This document shows, piece after piece, positions 19,608 through 28,061 of a stretch of 42,172 bases of DNA. The first letter of the stretch is position 1. Each line of letters starts with the position of its first letter. Made by a program: the position numbers and the translations under genes. Below the pieces are notes generated by a model. The model made no database searches. It saw nothing but the letters and a program-made list of their open reading frames with translations, and was not told the origin of the DNA. The stretch is from Nannocystis sp. (GTDB lineage: Bacteria > Myxococcota_A > Polyangia > Nannocystales > Nannocystaceae). The DNA lies in contig JADJRG010000006.1 of assembly GCA_016712315.1 (NCBI GenBank), positions 1 to 42,172 of the forward strand, written 5' to 3'.

Positions 19608-19648
19608 TTTCATAACTTGACCATGCCGGCCGGACTTTGTTTCATAAC
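19608..19648. promoter_or_regulatory. AT-rich divergent promoter region with TTTCATAAC direct repeats
   Basis: TTTCATAAC occurs at 19608-19616 and 19640-19648, flanking GCCGGCCGG. This is the only AT-rich patch between the recombinase (starting 19603, minus) and the small protein (19652, plus). It probably holds both promoters and perhaps a control site. Confidence 0.45.
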
Positions 19649-19651
19649 CAT

Positions 19652-19915
19652 GTGACGCACCCCGCCAACACCCTCACTATCACCACCGAGAGCGGTCAGC
19701 TCCGCCTGCGCCTGCCCGCCGCGTGTGTGAGCGTCGAAGCTGACCCCAAGGACACGCCGGTTGTTCGCGCCGAGACGCGCCTGAGCGGGCCGGATGGCGG
19801 CGAGTCGGTCGAGGTGGCGCTGTTCCCCACCGCCGATGACTTCTTGCGTCAGCTCCTCCGCTGGCTGTGTCGACGCGAGGCCGACGGCGTTCACGCGGCC
19901 CGGGGTGGCGTATGA
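19652..19915 (+). CDS. Small hypothetical protein preceding the kinase
   Basis: The GTG at 19652 starts an 87-residue product (an in-frame TTG at 19637 would add five residues). The first half is beta-like (TLTITTESGQLRLRLPAACVSVEAD, VRAETRLSGPDGGESVEVALF); the second half is helical (ADDFLRQLLRWLCRREADG). No signal or membrane helix. The stop overlaps the kinase start (ATGA at 19912-19915), so translation is probably coupled and the product may act with the kinase, for instance as a regulatory or substrate partner. I do not recognise a family. Confidence 0.6.
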   Translation: MTHPANTLTITTESGQLRLRLPAACVSVEADPKDTPVVRAETRLSGPDGGESVEVALFPTADDFLRQLLRWLCRREADGVHAARGGV

Positions 19916-21069
19916 CGCCGCTCTCGCCCCCTCGTCCGCCGGGTAGCGCCCCTTCGATCAATCCGCTCCGCCCGCGTGGCCCCGACCTCCGCGGCCGTAC
20001 CTTGCTCGACCGCTTTCGCCTCGACGCCCTCATCGCCCCCGGCGGCATGGCCGACATCTACGAGGCCCTCGATCTCCGCCTGCGTCGGCGCGTCGCGATC
20101 AAGGCGCTGCACCCCGAGCATGGCCGCTGGCCCGAGCAGCGCCGCAGGTTTTATCAGGAGGCCGTCATCAGCGCCCAGATCGATCACCCGCACGTGGTTC
20201 CGATCTTGGATCACGGCGAGCAGCCGGCCGCACCCGGCGGCGAGCCCGTGCTCTTCCTCGTAATGCCTCGTCTTAAAGGGCTCACGCTGCGACAACGGAT
20301 CCTCGCGGGCTCGATCTCGATCGCGGACGCCCTGCGCCTCACGATCCAGCTCCTCGACGGCCTCACCGCGATCCATCGCCTCGGCGTCGTGCATCGCGAC
20401 CTCAAGCCCGAGAACTGTCTCATCGTCCAGCGCTACGGCCGCGATCACCTCGTGCTCTTGGATCTCGGCCTCGCGAAGATCCACGCTGGCCCGCTGATCT
20501 CGATCGCCCCGAGCTCGGCCCCGGGCGCGCTGATCGGCACGCTCGCGTATGTCTCGCCCGAGCAGGCCCGTGAGGAGCCGATCACGCCCGCCGCCGATCT
20601 CTACGCCGTCGGCGTGATCCTTTTTGAAATGCTCACCCGCAAGGTGCCCTTCCCCGGCGCGAACGTGCTGGAGGTGCTCAGCGCCCACGCTGCCAAGGGA
20701 GCGCCCTCGGTGAGCGACCAGGCGCCCCAGCGCGGGATCTCAAAAAACCTCGACGCCCTGATCGCGAGCGCCCTCCACAAGAATCCGGCGCAGCGCCCCG
20801 CCGACGCCGCGATTTTTTTAAAGGAGCTCGCGGGCGAGCTCGCGAGGATCGACCCCGGGGTCGATCCTGGGATCGGTCTCTGCTGTCTCAAGGGCCATCA
20901 TGGCGCGGAGGAGGCGGCGGCGAGCCTCGCGGCTTGGCGTGACATGGATGACGAGGCGGCGCGTGTGCTCGCGGCGAGGGCCACATCAAAAAACCCTCAG
21001 TGGGAGCCGCTGGCGCTCTTGATCGAGTGCGCAGCCGAGCAATCGAGCGACGGGCTATCCCGTCGGTAG
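19912..21069 (+). CDS. Hanks-type serine/threonine protein kinase, soluble
   Basis: Uninterrupted, 385 residues. I chose the ATG at 19912 because it overlaps the upstream stop; an upstream in-frame ATG at 19867 lies inside the preceding gene. Glycine loop IAPGGMADIYEA (about 41-52), catalytic Lys64 in VAIKAL, HRDLKPEN with Asp163, metal-binding DLG at 184-186 (in place of the usual DFG), and SPEQA as the P+1 anchor, then LYAVGVILFEMLTRKVPFPG. The fold ends near residue 305 with LHKNPAQRPADA. The C-terminal 60 residues are helical, with no transmembrane segment or sensor domain, so it is cytoplasmic. Kinases like this are abundant in myxobacteria. Part of its sequence is repeated as a fragment at 22015-22197. 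Confidence 0.88.
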   Translation: MTPLSPPRPPGSAPSINPLRPRGPDLRGRTLLDRFRLDALIAPGGMADIYEALDLRLRRRVAIKALHPEHGRWPEQRRRFYQEAVISAQIDHPHVVPILDHGEQPAAPGGEPVLFLVMPRLKGLTLRQRILAGSISIADALRLTIQLLDGLTAIHRLGVVHRDLKPENCLIVQRYGRDHLVLLDLGLAKIHAGPLISIAPSSAPGALIGTLAYVSPEQAREEPITPAADLYAVGVILFEMLTRKVPFPGANVLEVLSAHAAKGAPSVSDQAPQRGISKNLDALIASALHKNPAQRPADAAIFLKELAGELARIDPGVDPGIGLCCLKGHHGAEEAAASLAAWRDMDDEAARVLAARATSKNPQWEPLALLIECAAEQSSDGLSRR

Positions 21070-21148
21070 GCCGATCGATCACGAACTTGTAGGTGTGGGC
21101 GCTGCCGGGCAGGTCGTGCCGGCGATGATTCCGCTTCGTCCGGCGCAG

Positions 21149-21690
<542 letters not shown>

Positions 21691-21701
21691 CGCTGGGACA
21701 G

Positions 21702-22020
21702 TCATTTGCCCGCCGAGCGCCTCGGAGGGCGAGCCGCCCGGGCCAGACGCCGGCGGCACTCGGGGTCCGCGAGGGCGGGGGCCGGCGCGAGCCGTCGTAA
21801 CAGCTCGGCGCCGTCGTCGACAGACAGAGTCGGCAGGCGATAGACGGCGCGATCGGAGAGGCCAAGGTGGTCGACGAGCGCGGCGATCAACGCGGGCGTC
21901 ACCTCATTGCGACGGAGCAGCAGCTCCGCGGCCGCGAAGGCGCTCGCCGCCAGCGATGCGTCGCCGAGCTCGCGGTGGAGGCCGTCGGTATGGAGCGCGA
22001 GGAAGCGGCGGAGATCCTCG
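21702..22020 (-). pseudogene. Helical protein fragment of unknown family
   Basis: The frame reads EDLRRFLALHTDGLHRELGDASLAASAFAAAELLLRRNEVTPALIAALVDHLGLSDRAVYRLP and then DDGAELLRRLAPAPALADPECRRRLARAAR. The codon bias is that of a real gene, but there is no plausible start: the upstream side runs directly into a kinase fragment on the other strand. I do not recognise the family. Probably the surviving part of a larger protein. Confidence 0.4.
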
Positions 22021-22197
22021 GCCCCCGGCGCGATGATCGGCACCCTCGCCTACGTCTCCCCCGAGCAAGCGCGCGAACAGCCGATCACCCCCGCCGCCGA
22101 CATCTACGCCGTCGGCGTGATCTTGTTCGAGCTGCTCACCCGACGTGTCCCTTTCCCCGGCACCACCGCCCTCGAGGTGCTCAGCGCCCACGCCAGA
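22015..22197 (+). pseudogene. Fragment of a Ser/Thr kinase, partial copy of the intact gene
   Basis: About 61 residues (SSAPGAMIGTLAYVSPEQ to EVLSAHA) match the intact kinase around SSAPGALIGTLAYVSPEQ and EVLSAHA, with silent and conservative changes. It covers only the activation-segment end and the following helices; glycine loop, Lys and HRD are missing. Both edges switch abruptly to unrelated sequence on the opposite strand. It is therefore a relic of duplication or recombination, not a working kinase. Confidence 0.7.
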
Positions 22198-22600
22198 GCA
22201 CCGCGCCGTCCTCCGCGAGCTTGGCGAGCAGGACGTCGCTGCCGGTCGACGCGATCGGCCCGTCGCCGAGGTCGATGTCGCCGAAGAATTCGGTGGCCAC
22301 GTAGATCCCCCCGGCGCCGTCGACCTCGATCGCCGGCCCTCCAAAGATCGCCGCGTCGCCGTCGTCGCTGCGCAGCGATCGGCTCCACAGGTGGGCGCCG
22401 TTGGGATCGAGCCTGGCGAGCAGGCGCGCGTCGTCGCCGGGGGGGGGCGAGCAGCGGGCCGCCGCCGAAGTCGACGGTCCCGGAGAAGACGCCGGTCACG
22501 ACCACCGCGCCGCTCGCGTCGACGGCGACATCGACGGCGCGTTGAGGCCGTGGTGCGCGTTCGACTTACCCGAAGTGCTGCGCGAGCTGTCCTCGCCATG
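22193..22600 (-). pseudogene. Fragment of a propeller-repeat (SBBP-like) secreted protein
   Basis: Joined over one break at the G8 run near 22445, the minus strand reads VDVAVDASGAVVVTGVFSG, TVDFGGGPL, GAHLWSRSLRSDDGD, IEVDGAGGIYVATEFFG, DIDLGDGPI and DVLLAKLAEDGAVLW. This is the repeat pattern of secreted propeller proteins (VDxxGxxYVxGxFxGxxDFGGGP). Only about two repeats are present; neither signal nor terminus is seen. The 3' side stops in the middle of a GAVLW strand exactly where the kinase fragment begins. Confidence 0.55.
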
Positions 22601-22970
22601 ACACCCGGGAAGGTCGGACCTGGCGACATCTCGACACTTGTCAGATGCAGACGAGGGCGGCGGGGATATGGCCGGCGCCGCGAAGATGTTCGGCGCGACG
22701 GAGGACAAGCTCACCTACGCGCAGGTGCGCCCGCGCTCCACCACCGGCTGCTGCGGTGTCCGTGCGACACCCGGCCGTGCGGGCGCGATGCAGCGTGGCG
22801 TGGCGCCGCGCCCGCGGTGGCAGGCAGTAGCGCTCCGCACCGCGGAACGCGGGTGGCCAGCGGGAAGGTCAGCGGGCGGCCACGCGGCGCCAACGCGGGC
22901 GGCGCGGCGCGGCGGCGAGGCGGCGAGGTGAGCCACGCGGCGCGCGGCGGGGGCGCCGACTGGCCGTGCG

Positions 22971-23058
22971 GCGGGCGGCAGGCGCCGCAGCGGCGGGCGG
23001 CAGGCGCCGCAGCGGCGGGCGGCAGGCGCCGCAGCGGCGGGCGGCAGGCGCCGCAGCG
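22971..23058. repeat. Four perfect copies of a 22-base GC-only-rich unit
   Basis: The unit gcgggcggcaggcgccgcag-cg is repeated exactly at 22971, 22993, 23015 and 23037. Since 22 is not a multiple of three, any frame across it changes register at each copy, so it is unlikely to be coding. The unit contains the self-complementary core ggcgcc and can form stacked hairpins. Confidence 0.85.
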
Positions 23059-23277
23059 GCGGTCGGCGGGCCGCCGCCGCCCGCCGCCATGAACTCGGTT
23101 GTTTGGCGCGTCGCGGTCCCCCGCGGGCCCCGCATCGCGACTTCGCTGAGCCCCACGAACTCGAGTGCCCGCCGCCCCGCGCTCCGCGTCGCGACTCCGC
23201 CGCTTGCTCACCCGAGATCGGGCTCCGGCGCGGCACCTCGCCCGTTCGGGCGGTGGGCGGCGGGCGGCGGGTCAGCC

Positions 23278-23473
23278 GCACAACAGGCCACACGACAGGC
23301 CGCATGACCGGCCGCACGACCGGCCGCACGACCGGCCGCACGATCGGCCGCATCGACGGCCGCAGAACGGGCCACACCGGCGGCCGCACCATGGGCCGCA
23401 CCGGCGGCCGCACCACGGGCCACACCGGCGGCCGCACAACGGGCCCCACGGATGGCCGCACCACGGGCTGCAC
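23278..23473. repeat. 12-base tandem repeat array, about 16 units
   Basis: Variants of cacgaccggccg are repeated in step, many holding the NotI-like gcggccgc or its relatives. In the plus frame it would encode Thr-Thr-Gly-Arg tetrapeptides, in the minus frame Val-Val-Arg-Pro. Units at the left are almost identical, those at the right have drifted (caccggcggccg). No start signal or flanking domain supports translation. The flanks 22600-22970 and 23474-23760 hold no gene that I can support. Confidence 0.75.
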
Positions 23474-23768
23474 AGAGTCGCCCTCCACTGGTCCACCAGC
23501 GCACATGTCCTCGAAGCCACATCAAGCGCCCCCGCCGGCGCCCTCCCGCTCGAAGCCCTGGACCCCCGCCAATCCCGCTGACCGCGCGCCCCTCGCGTCG
23601 CGTGCGGCGGCCCTTTGCCGTTCCCCGGACGGCGAGATCTCTAGCTGGGAAACGACGTGTGTTGTCACACCAGAATCTTGCGAGGCGGCCTTCGGACTGC
23701 CCGAAAGGCGGAGAAATCAGCCTCCCAGGCCCCTCCTGCGCGGATGCCGTGAGAGCCCAGTACCCGGC

Positions 23769-23836
23769 CGCCGGACCAAATTCTTGAACCTCTTAGGCGC
23801 GGCGCCGGACCAAATTCTGGCTTTGAACCTTAGGCG
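23769..23836. repeat. Imperfect direct duplication of a 31-34-base segment
   Basis: Copy 1 at 23769-23799 and copy 2 at 23803-23836 both run from cgccggaccaaattct to ttaggcg, differing by a short insertion before the shared ttgaacct. A short-range duplication scar in non-coding DNA, about 90 bases upstream of a small predicted gene. Confidence 0.7.
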
Positions 23837-23927
23837 CTGGATGCAGACTCGGCGCTGGCGATATATTCCTCTTATCGACGCTCGACACTCGTGGATGTGC
23901 CGGAGCGATCGCCGCCGAGAAGGGGTC

Positions 23928-24074
23928 ATGCCATTCGCCGACACGTGTCTATCCCCCACCATCCTCTCACTGCTGCTGCTCCCCGGCTTCCAGGACTCCG
24001 GCCCAGCGACCACCGACGCGCCAACGACGCTCGACGCGATGAACGCGCCGCAGCGGCCCATTACCTGCAACTAA
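23928..24074 (+). CDS. Small predicted peptide, 48 aa, upstream of a lipoprotein gene
   Basis: ATG at 23928 with a purine-rich AGAAGGGG about four bases upstream. The product begins MPFADTCLSPTILSLLLLPGF, a weak hydrophobic leader, then QDSGPATTDAPTTLDAMN and ends PITCN. It stops 10 bases before the next gene, which has a clear AAGGAGAA site. It could be a small exported peptide, a translated leader, or chance. Two Cys are present, one in the leader and one at the end. Confidence is modest because the frame is also open far upstream through the tandem repeat array. Confidence 0.4.
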   Translation: MPFADTCLSPTILSLLLLPGFQDSGPATTDAPTTLDAMNAPQRPITCN

Positions 24075-24084
24075 GGAGAACGTC

Positions 24085-24582
24085 ATGACAAAGATCTCAA
24101 AGTACATCACCCGTTGTTTCATCCCCTGCCTGCTGTCGCTCGGTTGCGACGCCGACGAGCGCTTCGAGGTTCTCGACGAGGAGACCGACCACATCGGCTA
24201 CGTGGCATCGTCCCCAGCCGAGATGCAGGACGACCGCTCCGCTGAACTTTCCGAGTCCCTGCTCGAGCAGGGTTGGTACGTCGATAACGACGGCGAACTC
24301 GTGCGCGAGCGCGAAGACGGCACCCGCGAGCATGCGCTTCCCCGGCCCCATGACGGCATCAACGAGCTCACCGCGCCCATCGATCCGTCCGCTGTGATCT
24401 ACGGCGTGTGGACGCCACTCTTCTCCACCGAGAGTTGTAAAGACCTGTTTGGACAGTTGTGCACCGCCTCCGTGCCCAACCAGCAGTGCAATGCGGGCGA
24501 CGCGTGCGAGTGGTACCCCGGCACCTCGTGCTTCGACGTGATTTCGTCCACGTCGGTCAAAGTCCTGCGTTGCAAGAAGTGA
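24085..24582 (+). CDS. Small Cys-rich secreted lipoprotein-like protein
   Basis: A clean, uninterrupted 165-residue gene with ribosome site AAGGAGAA six bases before the ATG. The N-terminus MTKISKYITRCFIPCLLSLGC is a short signal with a lipobox-like LSLGC. An acidic middle region (DEETDHIGYVASSPAEMQDDRS, GWYVDNDGELVREREDGTREH) precedes a C-terminal module with six Cys (SCKDLFGQLC, NQQCNAGDACEWYPGTSC, VLRCKK) that probably forms three disulphides. I recognise no family. It is the only clearly intact gene in the 21.1-26.2 kb mosaic and has a lower GC content than its neighbours. Confidence 0.75.
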   Translation: MTKISKYITRCFIPCLLSLGCDADERFEVLDEETDHIGYVASSPAEMQDDRSAELSESLLEQGWYVDNDGELVREREDGTREHALPRPHDGINELTAPIDPSAVIYGVWTPLFSTESCKDLFGQLCTASVPNQQCNAGDACEWYPGTSCFDVISSTSVKVLRCKK

Positions 24583-25071
24583 AGGTCTGCGCGAACGGAT
24601 GGCCGGGGTCGACGGTACGACTCGCCTGACCATCCGGGATCGCCGAGGACCCGCCGGCTGCCGCGACGTGCGGTCGCAACAGCTCTCGGGCCCTCGGAGT
24701 GGCGCGGACGTACTCTTCCGCTGCGAGGTCGGTAGTGGGCCGATTCTAGGCGACACCACGCGCCACGGTTGGCGGCGCACAAGCACGGCCGCGTCGCAGT
24801 CGTGGGTCTGGCGCGGGACGTAGACGCCCGGGCGCGCGCATGCGGACATGACGCGCTGCGATGCATCCGCCCCGCCGCGCGGTCGCTCACCAGGTCGCGG
24901 AGTTTGCTGCCGAACCCGCGCGGCGCTCTGCGGCGCCCTGGCCCATAGGCCGGCCAGGGGCCCGATCGTGGGACGCATCCGCTGCGTGCCGGCGGGCCCT
25001 CGTCAACCCGAGAACCGACCGTCAGCGCGAGCGGCAAGGGGCCGCCGAGCGCGGTCAGCCGCCGAGCGCGG
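24583..25071. other. Intergenic stretch without supported gene
   Basis: About 490 bases hold only short Arg/Pro-rich frames on both strands. A short direct repeat (gccgccgagcgcggtca, about 25041-25074) lies near the right end. I see no terminator, RNA or promoter that I can support. Confidence 0.5.
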
Positions 25072-25830
25072 TCAACCGCCGAGATTTGCCGCTACCTGCA
25101 CGGCAAGGTCTTCGAGGTCGGCGACGCGCTGCACCGCTTCGACGCCCGATCGTCGAGGTCACGCGCTCGGGCTTCGGCGCGCGGGACGATCGCGGCGACC
25201 ACGGCCGGCGTCGTGCGGGCCGGCGAGCGCGAGCTGCACGCACGCGGCGAGGGCGGGGTCCAGGTCCAGGGCGTCGTCGTCGTCCTCGGCGTCGGCGGCG
25301 GCGGCGACGGCCTTGTGGACCTGCGCGAGCGCGGCCGTCATGCGCTGCGGTGTCGGCGCCGCTCGACCGCGGCGCCGGCGAGGGCGTTGCCGGGGGTGAC
25401 GTCGCAGAAGGGCTTGCTCGACGAGAATTCGCCGGCGTCGGGGAGCCAGCGGAGCTTGGTCGCGTGGGGATCGTAGCGGCGGCCGCCGGCGCTGGGGTCG
25501 TCGCCGACGGGGCCGACCAGGGGGGCGATCGCGGCGCTGACGGTGATCGTGTCGGCGCCCGGCGGCGCGGCGATCTGGAGGTCGAGGTAGCGGATCTTGG
25601 CGTCGCCGCACTCGCCGGCCTGGCTCGCGTCGAGGAGGTCGACGAGCTGCGGGGGGGCTGCCCCCTCGGTGACGGTGAGGGCGCGGGTGCGGCCGGGGAG
25701 GTCGCCAGAGGCCGGGTTCACGGCGCCCTTGAGGGAGAAGGGCTCGCCCGGGCGGAGGCCGTCGACCACGACGTAGTAGCAGCCCCGGTCGAGCGCGGCC
25801 CCGAGGCGCGAGACCAGGATGCTGGCGCTC
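25072..25830 (-). pseudogene. Hypothetical envelope protein, C-terminal part, frame-broken
   Basis: The minus strand reads GCYYVVVDGLRPGEPFSLKG, VNPASGDLPGRTRALTVTEG, IRYLDLQIAAPPGADTITVSAA, LRWLPDAGEFSSSKPFCDVTPG, then after a break near 25365 TAALAQVHKAVAAAADAED, DLDPALAACVQLALAG, and after a second break VQRVADLEDLAVQVAANLGG with TGA at 25072-25074. The Cys pair and beta-rich character suggest an exported protein. The N-terminus is not convincing: the frame stays open to 26018, but that part overlaps a better plus-strand reading, so the 5' end is probably missing. Confidence 0.45.
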
Positions 25831-26205
25831 TCCTGGGCGAAGGCCCCGAAGACGACAGCCTTGAAGAAGACCACGAAGGCCCAGGCGTCGGTGAAGCCGG
25901 CGACGACACTGAGCTCCGCGGCCGAGCACAAGGTCGCGGCGCCGGCACCGCTAGCGCCGCCCCAGGCGTCGGCGACGGGTCCGCGCAAGGGTTCCGCCCA
26001 GTCTGAGGAAAGCCGCATCGCTTACGACCAGTCGATCGTCGCGGCCCTGCGTGAGGAGGGTGACTGGACCGCGGCGACGGAGCTCCGCGCCAAGGTCGGT
26101 GGGACCAGGGATCAGATATGGCTCGGCCTGCGCCGCCTCACGGCCGAAGGCATGATCGCCCGGATCGGTGAGCGCGAGGCGACCCGGTACAAGCTGGTCG
26201 GCTGA
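25819..26205 (+). CDS. Winged-helix protein with basic Ala/Lys/Pro-rich tail
   Basis: Frame from ATG 25819. Residues 1-63 are low complexity and basic (KAPKTTALKKTTKAQASVKP), like histone-H1-type tails of bacterial nucleoid proteins. From about residue 64 a compact winged helix follows: IAYDQSIVAALREEGDWTAATELRAKVGG, TRDQIWLGLRRLTAEGMIARIG and EREATRYKLVG, stop 26203-26205. The helical pair and the final hairpin fit DNA binding. No ribosome site is evident and a minus-strand frame overlaps the tail, so the start may lie upstream or be lost; I hold the winged-helix end as the firm part. Role unknown. Confidence 0.5.
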   Translation: MLALSWAKAPKTTALKKTTKAQASVKPATTLSSAAEHKVAAPAPLAPPQASATGPRKGSAQSEESRIAYDQSIVAALREEGDWTAATELRAKVGGTRDQIWLGLRRLTAEGMIARIGEREATRYKLVG

Positions 26206-26382
26206 GCCTGCGGTGGGGGCTCGTTGGATGGGCCCGCTTCGGGGCCACGCCCGAGACCGCTTCCGTGCTCAACGTCGGAACATGCTCCCGGCGAGCCGTC
26301 GCACGCGCGCCCTTGCCTAGCGCGCGCGAATCAGCGCATGCTCGCAACCGCGCCTACCGCTGCGCGTCCAGGAAATCTCCGC

Positions 26383-28047
26383 ATGCGTCGACCCGCCCAC
26401 GTCCTCCTCCTCGCCCTCGTGCCCGCCTGCTACGACCCGAGCGGGTACGAGACCCTGCTGGAGTACTACACGACCGAGGACAGCGACAGCGACAGCGGCA
26501 GCGACGACTCCGCCAACAGCAGTCCACCGATCAGCACCGTCACGACCGAACCGCCGCCTCACGGCTCCGACAGCGACAGCGACGCCTCCTCTGCCGGCGA
26601 CACCGGCGACGACACCGAAGGCGCCCTACCCGCCCCGCAGATCATCGAGCACGAGTTCACCCCCGGGCCGGTCATCTTCAAAAATGGGCCGCTCACCATC
26701 ACGGTCACGGCTGAGGGGGCCGAAGGCGTATCGATGCAGCTCGAAGATGGATCCTTGATCCAGCTCGATGCCCTTGACCCCGACCTCGAGCACGATCGGG
26801 ACCCCGTGGTTTTTCAGGGCGAGTTCGCCGTCAATACCGGCCTCGCCAACGGCACGCAGTTTCTCAAGCTCACCCCGTGGCGCGGCGATCTGGCCGGCGA
26901 CGCAGTGACGACGAGCTACACGATCGACCTTCCGACGCCCGGAGAGGAGATCTTTTGGGAGATCAACGAGCTCAGCGGCAGCGGGATCGTCAAGGCGCTC
27001 GGCGTGTTGCCGAGCGGCGATCTCGTTGAGTTCGGCCAAGACACGCTCGCCGGGGATAGCCGCTGCTACCTGCGCCGTCGCAACCAGGGCGGATGGAGTT
27101 CGTTCCGCAGCGTGCTGCCCGGGTTAACCTGCGCCCCCATCGACATGAAGATCGACGCCGACGGCGCGATCAACCTCCTGGCCTACCGGACAGGTGTCGG
27201 CGGAACCGAGTGGTGGCTCGGGCAACTCAGCTCGTGGGACGCTGGCGTAACCCCCCGCGGCCTCGGCGGAAAGGACGAGCTCGCCCTCGCTCTCGGCGCC
27301 CACCCCTCCGGCTTGATCGCCGTCTGCGGCGCCGCACCCAGCGGCCACCCCGACGCTTGGGACGCCGCCGCGTGGATCTATCGGCCGAACCAGTTCGGCG
27401 AAACGCGGACCTTCGACTACGTGGCCAAAAAGGACGACGAGGTGCCCAACATGTTCGCCGAGATCGCCCGAGACTGCGCGTTCGCGGGCGACACGCTCGT
27501 GATGGTCGGGGAAGCGAACGGAAGACATGAAGAGGCGAAGAATATTAGGCGAGATCGCCACTTCTTCCTCGAGTTCGACTTGCTCTCCCAGGCTCACAAG
27601 TGGAGGGTCGGCGGCATCGAGGGAGCAGCCCAGACCGGCGGCCGGGCGCTCACGATCGACGATCAAGGGCGCTACATCACCGCGGGATTTTTCTGCGGCG
27701 ATGACTGCGATCCGAAGGCGACCCTCCGCGTCCACGATCCGAAGGGTGGCGACGATTGGTTCGCGTCAATCGGTGATCTTCCGAGTCTGTCCTATGGGCC
27801 ACATGATATCGCCTGGAGCCCGGCCGGCTACGCCGTCGTCGTGATGGGCGGCGTCAAGGGCAACGAAGGCGCCTTCTGGGTGCGAGCGTTTAAGCCCGGA
27901 TCGGCGGCGCCGCTGTGGACCTACAGCCGCGAGGACAACAAGAACTTCCACATGGCGATCGCCATCGCGATCGGCGCCTTCGGCGAGGTGTACGCGGGCG
28001 GCCTCGGCAATAACGGCTACCCGGCGGTCGCCTACATCGGCGGCTGA
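26383..28047 (+). CDS. Large surface lipoprotein with propeller-like repeats
   Basis: Uninterrupted, 554 residues from ATG 26383, which has AGGAAA about eight bases upstream; the longer in-frame start at 26224 would bury the signal. Signal MRRPAHVLLLALVPAC with lipobox, then an acidic Ser/Asp linker (SDSDSGSDDS). An immunoglobulin-like domain (about 80-185) reads FTPGPVIFKNGPLTITVTAEGAEG and FAVNTGLANGTQFLKLTPWRG. The rest forms repeats with strands such as GVLPSGDLVEFGQDT, IDADGAINLLAYR, GAHPSGLIAVCG, DDQGRYITAGFF and GAFGEVYAGGLGNNG, so a beta-propeller is likely. The family of Ser/Asp-linker lipoproteins is widespread in Nannocystis-like bacteria; function unknown. It shares a terminator with the next gene. 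Confidence 0.78.
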   Translation: MRRPAHVLLLALVPACYDPSGYETLLEYYTTEDSDSDSGSDDSANSSPPISTVTTEPPPHGSDSDSDASSAGDTGDDTEGALPAPQIIEHEFTPGPVIFKNGPLTITVTAEGAEGVSMQLEDGSLIQLDALDPDLEHDRDPVVFQGEFAVNTGLANGTQFLKLTPWRGDLAGDAVTTSYTIDLPTPGEEIFWEINELSGSGIVKALGVLPSGDLVEFGQDTLAGDSRCYLRRRNQGGWSSFRSVLPGLTCAPIDMKIDADGAINLLAYRTGVGGTEWWLGQLSSWDAGVTPRGLGGKDELALALGAHPSGLIAVCGAAPSGHPDAWDAAAWIYRPNQFGETRTFDYVAKKDDEVPNMFAEIARDCAFAGDTLVMVGEANGRHEEAKNIRRDRHFFLEFDLLSQAHKWRVGGIEGAAQTGGRALTIDDQGRYITAGFFCGDDCDPKATLRVHDPKGGDDWFASIGDLPSLSYGPHDIAWSPAGYAVVVMGGVKGNEGAFWVRAFKPGSAAPLWTYSREDNKNFHMAIAIAIGAFGEVYAGGLGNNGYPAVAYIGG

Positions 28048-28061
28048 GCCCGCGCTCAGCC
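28042..28061. terminator. Perfect hairpin shared by two convergent genes, stops inside the arms
   Basis: GGCTGAGC (28042-28049), four-base loop, GCTCAGCC (28054-28061). The plus-strand gene's TGA (28045-28047) is in the left arm; the minus-strand gene's TGA (28056-28058 complement) is in the right arm. Confidence 0.75.

Noticed and set aside
23278..23473. CRISPR-like array
   Set aside because: Units are 12 bases, contiguous and without spacers; no cas genes nearby.
23103..24074. 323-codon frame including the Thr-Thr-Gly-Arg repeats
   Set aside because: Open only because of the 12-base array; only its last 48 codons have a start context.
24861..26006. 381-codon plus-strand frame with Gly/Ala/Glu-rich end
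   Set aside because: No domain, no start site, opposite to a minus-strand reading with natural protein composition.
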